Below, piece by piece: positions 18,638-30,629 of a DNA stretch of 64,000 nucleotides (position 1 is its first letter; every line of letters begins with the position of its first letter). The DNA is taken from assembly GCA_951230915.1 (NCBI GenBank), contig OX579636.1, forward strand, positions 31,555,567 through 31,619,566. Direction: 5' to 3'. Below the pieces are notes generated by a model, which was not told where the DNA came from, searched no databases, and saw only the letters and a program-made list of their open reading frames with translations. Origin of the DNA: Antitrichia curtipendula (Eukaryota; Streptophyta; Bryopsida; Hypnales; Leucodontaceae). The position numbers and the translations under genes were made by a program.

Positions 18638-21600
18638 ATGGCTGGCCGAGGTGGTGGGAGGACGACGCCTGCTAACGATACACGTAGGGCCATAAAGAAG
18701 TGGGACCCTTGGCTCATAACGTGCACTGAAGGTGATGCCTCCTTGTATCCGAAGAAATGCAGATTCTGTGGGTGGAGCACAGTATTTGTACGGAAGAGGG
18801 CATTGACTCACTTTGGATTTGGCGCCACGCGTAGACAGGATCTCTGTCAACGTATCCCTCCAAATGTATTGGAAAAATTTAGGAACTGTATGGGGGTTGT
18901 TCCAAAATTCATGAGCTACGAAGAAATGTACGATGCACCGATTGCACTCAATGCAGATGATGGTGTTGTTGGGCCCCTTGTTGGGCCTGAAGTAGAGGTG
19001 GATTTTGAAGGGTCCGGGGACCCTAGTCTTACGAATGAACCATCGACTCCTAATCCAGACTCAGTAGATTCTACTCCAGCGATAGTGGAGAGAAGGAGGA
19101 ATGTGCCTTCCATTTCCCGTCAAAGAAGTATGGATGAAGCATTACAATTGGCCCTTCGACAGAAGTTAGATAAAATGTGGGCTTCCTTTTTTTATGAAGC
19201 CAACATAGCCTTTAATGTCGTGCGACATCTTGCGTTTATAAATGTAGTGAAGGAAACCGCTATAGCTGGATTTGTGTATCAACCGCCATCATACAATGCA
19301 GTGCGCACGAAAATGATAGATGTGAAAAAGGTAGCTGTAGAGAACATGGTCTCCCAGAGTCCCAGCAGACGAGGAACTCTATTGACCAGTATGGAGCGAC
19401 TATTTGTTCAGATGGATGGTCTAATACTAACACTCGTCCTTTGTTGAATATGATGCTTGTATGTCCTGCTGGGGATGTTTTTTTGGGCTCGGTGGATAGC
19501 ACAGGGGTGAGGAAGGACATTGCCTACACCACGGATATTATGGCACAATACATAGACCAGGTTGGACCAGCAAACATTGTTCAACTATGTACGAACAATG
19601 TCGTAGTAATGACAGGGGCCATGACAAGGTTGCAAGAAATGTACCCTCACATGTATAAACAAGGGTGTGCAGTACACATTTTGGATTTACTTTTGGAAGA
19701 CTGGGGAAAGGAAAAGAAGGTGACTGAATTGGTGGAGGACTGTAGGAAAATTTGCATGTTCATCAAAAAATATGAGCTCACTTTGGCTTTGTTTCGGAAA
19801 TATTCACCGAACAAGGTGTTGAGACTCCCTGCCTTAACGCGGTTTGCTTGCAACTTCTTCATGGTAGATCGTCTCGTGGATTGCAAGCAGGCGTTGCACA
19901 ACGTGATTTTGGATGAGACGTATGCGCCTTTTGAGATGAGTTTGTTCCAATGGAAGAATGGATACATAATTCAAGGACGAGCCGTGCGTGCAAGACAAAA
20001 CATTCTTTCAGAAGCGTTCTGGATGAAATGTGAGAATTTTCAGCACATGGTACAGCCTGTACTCGTTGCTCTTCGAGTGTTTGATGGGAAGATCCCGGCA
20101 ATGCCCAAAGCTTTGATGGTGATGCAAAGCTTGAAAGAGCACGTGTACTCGTTGAGGAATGAGCCTTTTTTTCTAGACCCCGCGATTGCTAATAAGTACG
20201 AGAAGCAGTTTGACGCTCGTTGGAAATTGATGCTCACAGATTTGCACTATGCAGGTGCACTATTGAACCCATATTTGCTTGATATAGCAACCATTCAAAA
20301 CAATGGCGAGGCCAAATCTGCCTTGAATCAAGTCATACGAAAATTCAGCGAGCCATTGGGAGTGTCACCCATGGAGGCAATGAGTGAGCTTGTGGAATTC
20401 AAAGAAAAGACAGGTCCATTTGACCCTTTAATGGAGGCTCTTGATATCACTCAAGGTACACTACTGCCCCATCAGTGGTGGAACCATGTGGGTGGTAATG
20501 CTCTCCCGAAAATTGCAAAGAGAATTCTATCTTTGACATGCTCAGCATCTTCATGTGAAAGGAATTGGAGCATGTATTTGTTTGTACACAATAAAGTGCG
20601 AAATCGCCTGGCCACATCCAAGGCGGAGGCATTGGTGTATATTTACGCCAACAGCAAGCTCAAATGTGAGAAACGTGGACACAATCCTGCCCTTTTTTAC
20701 GATAAGTACCTAATGGATGGAGATATCGAGGAAGAGAACGAGGAGGCATTGTCTTCGGGTGACGAAGATGACGTGGTTTCTAGAGTTGGTTGGGCTGTCG
20801 ATAATTGTATGGAGGAAGAAGAGCGCTTGCATGAAAATCCTTGGGTTGGAATGATGCCTGCTGCTGTTGACCTCCCTCCAAGACGACGTTACGGCCACAC
20901 TTTTACGGATGGTAATGATGAGAACAATTTTGGTGAAGAGGAGCCCCTACGTTCACCAGAACGGAATCGCGTCTTTGCATGGGATGAAGATGCAACCGCA
21001 TATTCACCGCTACCGAGGGAAAGAACTTTTGATGACAACAACGAAGGCGTACAAAATCCAGTGCTTGCACCAGAAGAGCCTGCAAGATCTCCAGTACTAG
21101 CACATCCGTCTTCAAGTATGCCAATAAATCTCCGGAGCGTTGCACGAGTTATTGTGGAAAGTGAAAGAGAAGAAGAGGCAGTACACATTGATGAGGTTGT
21201 ACGTGAGGGGTGCCCAATTCCTGTAGCAGTGAATGCGCGTACCACCCGAATAACAGAAACGGTGGAGTACGATTCAGATGTGCCTCTACAAGCTATTCTG
21301 AATTTGAATCGTAATGCACCCTTAAATCGAGGAGCAAGTCAGAGCGTGGCTACAGTCACAAGGTCTATTCCAACCCATCTACCAAGGCCGCCGGTGCATC
21401 GAGGTCCACCACGGACCATTGATGAGGAAGTCCATGCCTCAACTCCGCAACCCACTTAACCTTCATCAACGTTAGCCCCAGGGGCATCATCATTGGACAC
21501 GCGTAGACACAACAGTGGAGGAAGGAAGCGTATTAGGAGGGTTCACGAGGTGGTCCATAGAAATCCTAAACGTCCAAATCAAGTTGTCCAACGGTTCAGC

Positions 21601-21921
21601 ATGGGGGCGGAATGTTCCAATCAAAATGTCAGTCAATCAAGTGGAGGAGGGCGACACCGTACACCCAACACTGATGGAACCACGGACGTGTTGAGGCGCA
21701 CGAAACGACTGGTGCAAACAGAGGGCGTTGCCGGTGTAGATACTGAAGTGCGGAATCTGAATTCAGAGGTAGAACGAGAGGTAAGAAACGTACCAGTGCC
21801 AAGAGAAGAAGACGAGAACGAGAGCTTGACCGACAACGAGAATAGGGATGAGTCGCATGAAGATGCAAACCCCAACGCCGATGAAGTGTCAAATGATGAC
21901 GACTTTGATCCTAGTGAATAG
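18638..21921 (+). pseudogene. hAT-family transposase, frameshifted and with an in-frame stop
   Basis: ATG 18638 opens MAGRGGGRTTPAND. Residues about 30-75 form a plant-type BED zinc finger (CRFCGWSTVFVRKRALTHF ... DLCQRIPPNV). Around 19345-19375 the meaningful frame changes by one base: the first frame runs into nonsense and a TGA at 19447, while the other frame reads NSIDQYGATICSDGWSNTNT then RPLLNMMLVCPAGD, the DUF659-like catalytic core. The C-terminal hAT dimerisation region is clear (SASSCERNWSMYLFVHNKVR then NRLATSKAEALVYI, near 20540-20650). A long acidic, Arg-rich tail follows; it is cut by TAA at 21457-21459 but continues open in the same frame to 21921. Terminal inverted repeats and an 8-bp target duplication were not identified. 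Cut-and-paste transposition is the family activity; this copy appears inactive. Confidence 0.75.
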
Positions 21922-22416
21922 ATGTGGAGATAGTATAGTACTATTGTAAGGATTCAACATACGTTTTTTTGTATCGAAAATTTGTAGATGAAGATTATAA
22001 TTGATTAATAGTTTATGTGTGACTTTTTTGTACATCCTCATATTAAAGTATGTGAGGCTGAGAAACATATAGGAAGGTTTGAATTTTTTTGGAGTGTGTA
22101 GACTTTCACAAGCATTGGAATGGTGACCATAACAAAGTAGTAGGAAGTGCAATGCAATTACAACTTCATTTGTATACCCCGAACCTGACCCATATATATA
22201 TGAGTTATTAATATAATTATAATAATTATTATGGACTTGTATTGGATTTTGTGCATTTATTCAAATGAGAAGAATTGAATTCTACATTTCCTGAGGTATA
22301 TTATTCAAAATTGCAAATTGTATAAGCCGTTATGAATAAGCGGCCAATGTAATGCTTTTTAAGCATGTAGTTTTAAGAAGATTTTAATAGATGTCATGTT
22401 CAATTACAGCAAAGGC
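21922..22416. other. 3' flank of the hAT copy, nothing recognised
   Basis: AT-rich, includes a short TA-rich run near 22190-22240. No hAT terminus could be assigned. Confidence 0.4.
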
Positions 22417-22706
22417 CACCCGCGGTCGCCGCCTGAATCCCCCCAACCGTTGTTGCCTTTGGACCCACAGTCGCCCCAGACACGCAGCCGTAGTCGCCCA
22501 CACACTGGGTACCCGCAGTCGCCCAGACACTGGGAACCCGAAGTCGCCCAACCCATCCCCCACCCGCGGTCGCCCATAGACATTGGACCCGAAGTCGCCC
22601 ATGCAGACCCGAAGTCGCCCCACTTCTAGAAGCCGCAGTCGCCCTGGTTCTTGGACCCGCGGTCGCCCTACCCCGATCCGCACTCGCCCTAACCTGCAGT
22701 CGCCCA
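22417..22706 (+). repeat. Orphan GTCGCC array
   Basis: About twelve units (CACCCGCGGTCGCC, GGACCCACAGTCGCCCC, GGAACCCGAAGTCGCCC and similar), all in plus orientation. No TATA-like box, leader block or ORF follows within 1 kb. Its downstream flank (GCGGAC, CACGTAG, GGTAAAA, then GCGAC-rich DNA to about 22870) resembles the flank on the left of the left-pointing half of the gene A array. Confidence 0.6.
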
Positions 22707-22709
22707 AGC

Positions 22710-22735
22710 TGACGTGGTTATGTCTTTCCACGTCA
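22710..22735. promoter_or_regulatory. Inverted pair of ACGT-core (bZIP-type) sites
   Basis: TGACGTGG (22710-22717) and its exact reverse complement CCACGTCA (22728-22735) are separated by 10 bp at the edge of the orphan array. TGACGTGG is a classic plant C/G-box hybrid recognised by bZIP factors. Function at this site is inferred only. Confidence 0.45.
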
Positions 22736-25700
22736 CTGCGGACAACCAGACACGTAGAACAAATCCATTTACCATGGGGTAAAAAACTTCCAAACCCTAA
22801 ATTTTTTTGCGACGCATTTGTCGCCTATATTCGACACATGTCATACACAACATGCGACGCGACACGTCTAATACGTCACCGAAACCCGGAAACCTGTCCA
22901 ACAAGACAACCCTGCCCATATGTGTAGGTGCGGTGGTTGCATTTCTCTTCCAAATTGTTTGCCTATCTAATCCTCCATTAACCTTGCTACAATACCTATT
23001 GATCACTATAGACAAACAGTTTGACCAAACTCAATTTAAAATTTGAAAATTGAAATTTAGTAGTGCCATTGCATCAATTAATTGAATCAGCTACAACAAC
23101 ATGGATAGAGAAATACAAAGAATCAAGCGAACTCCATGGATTACAAACCAAACTTATGAACTATTATATATGAGTCATGTAAGGAAGACAATAATAGAAC
23201 ATAACGGGAGGGCCAATCACAAACAACAATAGTGATCCTCCACAATAGGCACCCACTTCCGGTTTGTTCAACCTAACCCCTCCATACATGTGTCACAAGC
23301 CACTCCTAACTGGCCTATCTAGTTTGTTATGGCATTTTAGAAAATATTTTCACTAATTTTTTGAATTGAATATATGAAAGCAAAGTAAAGGATTACATAA
23401 CATAATTCAATAATAGGGATTGAGTGTCTTGATGTTCATGCAAAAAACAAAATCTATAGACTAATGATATGTTAAAATAGACCATTTACAACTTGCATCA
23501 TGCTCCTTTGCTACTAGCCACTAAATTGTTGATGTTTCTCCAACATAAAGCTCACCTCTTGAGTACATAATGCCACTTTTCCACTTGAATTTCTTGTTAA
23601 ATTTTTTAAGATTTGACATCTATATAATATTTTGCTTACTAGTAGTTTAAAAATGGAAGTGTTCACCTTGTTGAATTATGTTATGTAATGAATCATCATA
23701 ATTTTTAAATTGTATTTACTTTTAATACACTTTGGGGCTAATAAAGACTAAGGGTTCTTAATAAGGTAAAACACTTAACTATGACCTATTTACAAAAATG
23801 CCCTATCTTTATTCTTGTCTAAAATTTAAGCCCTCTGATTATGAGAGACTATGATAAATTTGAAAGATGTATTTTTAGCACTATAAAAATTCATAGTTCA
23901 TTAATATAGTGCTCACAAAATGCATTTTAAGAGAATTTAAAACCTTCTTTTGACTACCAACAAGATACAAATGCTATATTTAACTATTTTTGGACTTTTA
24001 CGTGAATTTTGGACAAAACGTTAAAAAATCTCCAGATAATAACATCTGGAGATCTCCAGATGTTTGTATAGATCTTCAGATGTTTTGTAATGATCTCCCA
24101 ATGTTTTACATAGATCTTTTGATATTTTGCATTATATCCAAATGACCATTTTTTTGTCTATTATTAATTCTGGACCCTTTGAAAGTCCAGAAATAGTTAA
24201 ATGTGGCATACAACAATTCAATAGTAGGAACTATACTCAAATTCTTATTTGGACAATTTTGGGTGTTATCTTAAATTATTATGCAATTCATAAATTCTTG
24301 AATGCTTTATTTTCTTAAATTTTTTGACGTTAGAAGACATATTTCATACCATTAGAAAGGCAAATCAATAGCATTCCTACAACATTTTTTTAACACAATG
24401 AATTTGATAAAAGAAATTATAAAATTAGGATGTAAGGCAATAAGCTCAAATAATAATAAGTTGAATGCAAAATAATTTGCAATATTGAGACATTGATAAT
24501 TAAACTAACAAGTGTATTTGAGAAGAAATGCAAGCATCATGCAACCAATAAACATTTTACACAAGTATATTGTATGAGGTGAAATCAAGTTTGATACTAG
24601 TTGCAAATGGTGTTAATTTCAATTTGTTTTTTGAAAAATTGTCATTTTTTGAATTTTTGTAGCAAATATTTAAAATAAATTAGTTATTATAACAAAAAAA
24701 ACTTAATAATAATTTAATTTTTTTCAAGAAGTACAAGTAACAATGGAGTTTAGTGAGGAGATTTATTAATTAGTTCATTTATATTTTACATCTAAAACAC
24801 CCTTCCCAATTACTTTCAAGTCAAATGCTTCTATTAAGATAAATTTATCCTTTTATACAATTGATGTATAAAGATTTGATATTTTTTGTTTGTGAAAGAA
24901 TGCATTTCTATTGATGATGATTTTTTGAATTTTTAATGGAAAAATTAAATTTTTTTTATTTTTTAAAGTAGAAATCAAAAGTAAAATTATTATCAATTAG
25001 AATGTACATTAGAATAATTGGAAATTTTCATTTTAAACAAATATTTGAATGTGGCATAATATTGTGTAATTTCACTTTTTAAATTACTAACGTAAAGAAG
25101 AAAATACAAATAAGATGCTCACAATATTGTGTAACTTGGATTCTAACATATTGAATTTGCAATAGTAATAATTATTTCAAAATTTTCTTTTTTTTCAATT
25201 TAAAATTAAAATTAAAAAACAAAACTTATCAAGCTTCATTTTTTAGTTTAAATTAGTTACTAGAAATGGTTACATTGAAAGTTACAATCACAATTGACCA
25301 ATGAAAGCATATTTGCCTTTGGATTTCAAGGACCTTTAGAAGTTAATATGTAGCAATGGTTAAGCTCACCTTTTTGTGAATAGTATTATATTGTTCATAA
25401 CATAAGCTTTTCAAAGTCACTACTATTTACAACAAAGGAATCATTTGTGCAAATGGGCATTTGATTTTGGGATGGCAACTTGTTTGAAATAAATGTTAAT
25501 TTATTATTTCTTACGGTGCATACATAACAACAATGCTAGTTTATGAACCTAAAAATTCAAGCTTAAGAGTTAGAGCGTATCTTTGGCAAGCAATGAGTGT
25601 TAGTTATGAAAAAATTTGCAAATTTTTGAGATCAATAGAAAAAGCAAAGATATTTCAAAATTTTAGTATTAATAGTAAAATTTTAGTTCTATTATTGTGA

Positions 25701-28535
25701 ACCTATGACTATAGGAGCATGGCCAATGTGCACACCATGCTAAAGCTAGCACATTAGAAGGCAATGGTTATAATCCACTATATCCCAAACCCCATTTCTT
25801 TCTTGCAAAACCTTAGAGCCCCAGATCTAATCTTTGTGCCAAGAGGCCAAATGAAGGTGCACAAGTGCAACAGAAACTACAAAACAAACTTGAATAAGTA
25901 AAGAAAAAAATTGGAATGTAGAGTAGCTTGCATGTACGGCATGTACGCTAGCCACAGTCATTTTCTAAGTTGCTCTAGACGACTTGATTTCTCTCTATTG
26001 CAAGGTTTAGGATTTAGGAAATATGGATTTGCACAAATGAAGTTTTGATCATAACGTGTAGAAATCAAAAATTGCTTGAATAATATTTTATAATCTTAAA
26101 ATATTGGTTTATAATTGTACCAATCATAAAACTACAAATTTGCATGCAAGAGCCCTTTCTAAAATGCAATTGATGCTAATTGGACATATATAAAGATAAA
26201 AAATTATAGTATTACATTTGACTACTATAATTAAATTATATTGCAAGATTAGACATATTACACATTAGTCCTAATCATCCCAGCAACTTCAAGAAGTTTC
26301 ATCACTTCATCTAACTGAGGTTGGGAGCGTGAATAAATTGTTCTTGTAGTCCATATTGCAAAGATAACAAAAGATGTAACAAAGATATTTGTGGTTACAT
26401 GCTTTTTGTACTTTCCAATAGATGCAGACGCCATACTAGTGAAGTAGAGACATGTGCAAGCTGGAAAATTACAGAGAGTGATGATAGCCCTAATATACCT
26501 TATGGTTAGGTTCTATCTTAGATTGTAGAGTGATGATAGCCCCAAATTGTGGGTACAAAAGGATGTTCATTCTGAGAATAGTTGCTATTACATTTCAGGC
26601 ACTCTCCCATTGGTTGCGGTGATCATCATTGGATGCCTATTTGTTTTTGCGAATGCTCTTTTCCAATGCAAATACATGTAGCTTTATCAATATGAAGCGA
26701 TCTTGTGTGTGTCTAGACCATTGTCAAAGCTTTGGATAGGTGCCACAAAGACATGGGTGATCGCTCTTGGAGGTAGAACCTTTTTTCTTCAAATAGTATA
26801 ATTCCTTTGCAAGTGAAGTTAGTACCAATCATCACTAGCTATACAATAGATATCTTTGATCCCATTATACAACACTTAATCTGATGATATCATCCAGACA
26901 AAACCATAATTTGTTTGTCTCTACTTTTGAACCTTCAAACTCATGATTTTGGCCCTTGTCAACTTTAATGTCTACCAAAATTTGTCTAAAACATGCAAAA
27001 ATATGAAAAAATGCGCCCTATTTTTAGTGCAACTTTTGCTTAGACATGGTAAAAAAAGGTGCCAAAAGTGCGCCATGTGGTAGCCATGTCACCTCCATGT
27101 GAGTGCCACATGGGTAGGCAATTCCATGTCATCAACTTTTTCATCCAAGCCATTGCTAATGTAGGACATGATGTAACAGCCACATGGTGCTAATGTGGCA
27201 GATGAAAATTTATGACGTGTAGTGTATTGTGCCCTAAGCCTTGTCTATTTGGACATCTACTGAGACATACACATGCTTTTTTGAATGTCAATTGTGACAA
27301 AAGGTTAATTATTTTGAACATCATGTAGCATCCGCCATGTGTTATGGCATGTCGGTGGAGAAATGAAACGTCACGGACGAAATTGTCTAGGATAAGCCTA
27401 ATGTGCATATTTTAATTTTTTGGGACATCAACTTAGACATCCAAACATTCTATGACATCAATGTAAACATACACCATATAGAATAGGTCATATAGTACAC
27501 AATACAAGCCATACGCCGGACAGCCTAGCGACAGGCAACCTAGTGGGCAAACGAGCCCGGCAGACGTTGAGGTCCACTTGTCACGGGACGTCCGGGGACC
27601 TTGCATCTATTTACGCTGGACATCCGGACAACCATGAGGAGGAAAGACAAACCACATGGAATATGTAAATTTTCTGAATAATACAAAGTTGTTGAAGTTG
27701 ACGTTGCAAAAAAATTTAGATGTTTTAATTCATGTCTTAGTTCACGTCACAAAAAAATTCTAGACCTTTCAATTGATATCTTACTTTACGTCTCAATTAA
27801 TGTCTAAAAAAATAATATTAAAATTTTCAAACGGTATAAAAGTGTTTTGACGCAGCACACCATACCATTCTTGTTGGATGCCACATCACTCAAATGCCAT
27901 GTAAAGTGCCACATTTTGTTTTGTTTGCAAAAGCATGCCATGTGACTACCTTCCCTTTGTTTTTTCACATTTGGTCAATGATTTACCTCATCCCCTAGTA
28001 ACTTCTAGAAACTTATCCACAATCAAAATGAAACCCTTTGCCAACGTGCTAGATCCTTGTTTTCTTGGACATTGTACTAAACATGCCTATGTTTTTTTCT
28101 ATGTCTCCCAAAATATTCACGTTGTATAACACATGAACTTATTCTGTTGGTGACATCTACACATTTTCTGAAACATCCAACTCCTCCTATGACTACAATC
28201 CCATCTTCGTGCTCTTGTTTTGAAGAACATGTATGTTTGCTACTAACGTCCTCAAAATGGAGGGGTTTCTAATAGTGGGTCTATTAGTGAGCCATCAAAG
28301 AGGGATGATGGCCAAGTATTTGCATCTTCTAGCAATGCTTTTTTCAAAGATGCACCATTGTACTTACAATATTTTTATACAATAATAATGTACTTTGAAT
28401 GCATGATGCGTCGTATTTTTTAATCATATATGATATAGCTTGGTCAATTTGTAATATATCATGTGCTTTTATTAATTACATGGCTATTGTACTATGATCT
28501 CAAATTCCAAAGCTTCTATTTCCCTAAACTCTATT
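22736..28535. other. AT-rich desert
   Basis: No supported gene over about 5.8 kb. Apart from the foldback element listed separately, there are AT homopolymers, GCCACATG-type short repeats near 27060-27200 and a GC-rich island at about 27505-27650 containing GGACGTCCGGGGACC and TGGACATCCGGAC. Confidence 0.5.
23880..24360. mobile_element. Foldback-like element with internal short tandem repeat
   Basis: ATTTAACTATTTTTGGACTT near 23978 is matched in reverse by AAAGTCCAGAAATAGTTAAA near 24180, and the arms continue outward with lower similarity. At the centre a perfect 10-bp stem, ATCTCCAGAT (24028-24037) and ATCTGGAGAT (24044-24053), is followed by four degenerate copies of a 20-21 bp unit beginning GATCT (24051, 24071, 24092, 24113). 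Confidence 0.5.
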
Positions 28536-29445
28536 TTAACCCCTAAAGAATCAAGCTGCATTTTTTGGCAACATAGAAACTTTGGATAGGTACATGTGAC
28601 TAAAAATTTCCATATTTTTAGTGCAAATTTTAATAGAATGTGTGGACAAAGAATATCTTTCATGAATTCGTGTGCACTAAATTTCAAGACATTTGGAAAT
28701 ATGAAGAAAAAATTATGACCTAATATGTATTTTGTTTTTCAACTCGGGCAATCCGGGTAAATCTAGAAAAATCACTTTTTTCAAAGACAAAAATTTGAAA
28801 TTATTTTTTTAGATTTATATATACATAAAAAGCTTTGAATCATTCCATTTTGATCAATGAGTAAAATTTATGTGGTGTTTTAGTTTGTGGGCACTTGTGG
28901 ATTCTCTACTCTAAAATAAACTTCAAAGCCCTTTATTTTACTCAATTTTCAATATTTTTTGAAAAACAAACAATCATAGGATGAGATTGACATTTTTCAA
29001 TTCTATAAATAAATTGTTAACAATTTCGTATTTAGAATCATTCTCTACATCTTTTTACTTATTATTTTTTTTCTATATGTTGTACAACTTCAAATGGTCT
29101 AAAAATTTTCAAGCATGTAGCCAACTTGCCTTCAATAATGAATCCAAAGAAGCACCACAATTTTGAACATTTTTTCATACAAATGTGACCTTGTGAAGTG
29201 CAGCTGCTTGATTTTTCACAGGGACCCAAAAAAGGATTTTTGTCACTTCAAACACTAATATCTTGCAATCTACACGGTGTAAATTTCTGAAATTTTTTCC
29301 ACATCTTTTGAATCTAGTGTACTACAAGATCCTACAGTTACATGTGTCCAAAAATGATATTTTTCAAAAATTTGGTACTTGTATTAGAAATGGCAGTTTT
29401 TGAGTGTTTTTGGTGACAACATAGTCAAGGAACTTTAGAGGTTAA
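28536..29445 (+). mobile_element. TTAA-flanked element, copy 4 (910 bp)
   Basis: Left end TTAACCCCTAAAGAATC, right end GGAACTTTAGAGGTTAA, with an exact TTAA on both sides. The conserved block at about 29260-29345 (ATATCTTGCAATCTACACGG ... CAAGATCCTACAG) is in the same orientation as in copy 1. A short ORF at 28981-29166 is not domain-like. Confidence 0.65.
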
Positions 29446-29639
29446 TCCAATTGACACATTCTTTTAAGTTCACTAGCTGTAAAGATCATAAAGTCCTAAA
29501 CTACAAATATAGATCCAAAATCCAAACAACACATTAAATACCAGTCATAAATTTGAGGCTGACAGGCTCTCAGGCTCCCAAGCTCACGTTCCAAGGGAAG
29601 GTTGCTATTATGTGAACATAGGAGTGTGAGCCCATGAGC

Positions 29640-29880
29640 CTAGAATACTATACATCTATGTTATAGGTGTATATACTATAAAAACCGTCTATGATTATAG
29701 GATATATATATATATTACAAATACCCATATTATAGGTGTTTATGATACATATACCTTCTATAGTATATGGTATCTATATTTTAGGTACCTATATTGTAGG
29801 CTCAATGCTCACAAGCTCACATTCTTAGGCTCACATACTAGCACCGTTGCGTTCCAAGGCTCACAAAATAGTACTCCCAC
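29640..29880. repeat. TA-rich GGTACCTATA-type repeats
   Basis: Degenerate repeats of TATAGGTGTxTAT and TAGGTACCTATAT with flanking AGGCTCACATACTAGCA. The same kind of sequence, including AGGCTCACATACTAAC, recurs at 52980-53290. Confidence 0.5.
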
Positions 29881-30215
29881 ATATATTATATAATAATTTT
29901 GATCCTTCATAACTTTTGCATACGGTATCCAATTGTTGCATTTTTTTGATGTGTTGAAAACTCCTTTCAATTTCCAACAAGAAAAAATGAAAAAATGAAA
30001 CCAGTCTAATAATAATAACAGGGAATAGCAAAAATATTTAGTGCTTTTGGGTGTCCCTACCTAAAGTGCATATCGTTTGGGAAAACGGAGACGCCAGTTC
30101 CAAGGGGAACCAGCGTCGTGCCAAGAAGAGAAGGCGCATGTTTTCCACGGAAACCTCTCTCTGCCTCCTGCATAGCTTGCGTGCGTGCCAGCCTTGGAGC
30201 TTGCGAATTGCAGAG

Positions 30216-30629
30216 ATGGCCGTGGTGGCCTGGCTGCTGGCCATCGGGACGGTTTGGGGGATCACGAACGCGCTCATCAAGCGCGGAGCCCTCATCGCAA
30301 TTTCCCGACAATCCAAGCACCCCGCACCGGAGAATCGTGGCATTGTAGCGGCCTTTTTCGTGGACTGGATCCGATTGCTGTGTGTGTGGCAGTACTCAAT
30401 TCCGTTCCTGCTCAACCTCTCCATGTCTGTTTTGTTCGTCCTCAAGCTCGGAGACAGCCCCATCACGCTGGCCGTCCCCGTGACGAACGCCACCACGTTC
30501 GCCGTCACGGCCGTCGCGGGAGCCGCGCTCGGGGAGAAGACGCGGCCTCTGGAGACCGCGGTCGGGGTGGCGCTCATCGTTGCTGGGGTCACGCTTTGCA
30601 TCTCGCCGCCAATTAGTTTTTTTTCTTGA
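30216..30629 (+). CDS. TMEM234-like small multi-pass membrane protein
   Basis: A 137-residue intronless ORF. I start at ATG 30216 (MAVVAWLLAIGTVWGITNAL) because the sequence upstream in the same frame is basic and lacks family features. Four hydrophobic segments are visible, at about residues 2-20, 56-76, 80-103 and 110-130. Family landmarks are GTVWGITNALIKRG, FLLNLSMSVLF, LAVPVTNATTFAVTAVAG and LGEKTRP, as in TMEM234 and related small-transporter-like (EamA-related) proteins. The biochemical role of the family in plants is not established. The gene is clearly more GC-rich than its surroundings. It faces the SNF2 gene tail to tail. Confidence 0.75.
   Translation: MAVVAWLLAIGTVWGITNALIKRGALIAISRQSKHPAPENRGIVAAFFVDWIRLLCVWQYSIPFLLNLSMSVLFVLKLGDSPITLAVPVTNATTFAVTAVAGAALGEKTRPLETAVGVALIVAGVTLCISPPISFFS

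Noticed and set aside
20710..21460. Acidic and Arg-rich C-terminal part of the hAT ORF as a separate gene
   Set aside because: It is continuous in frame with the hAT dimerisation region and has no start of its own.
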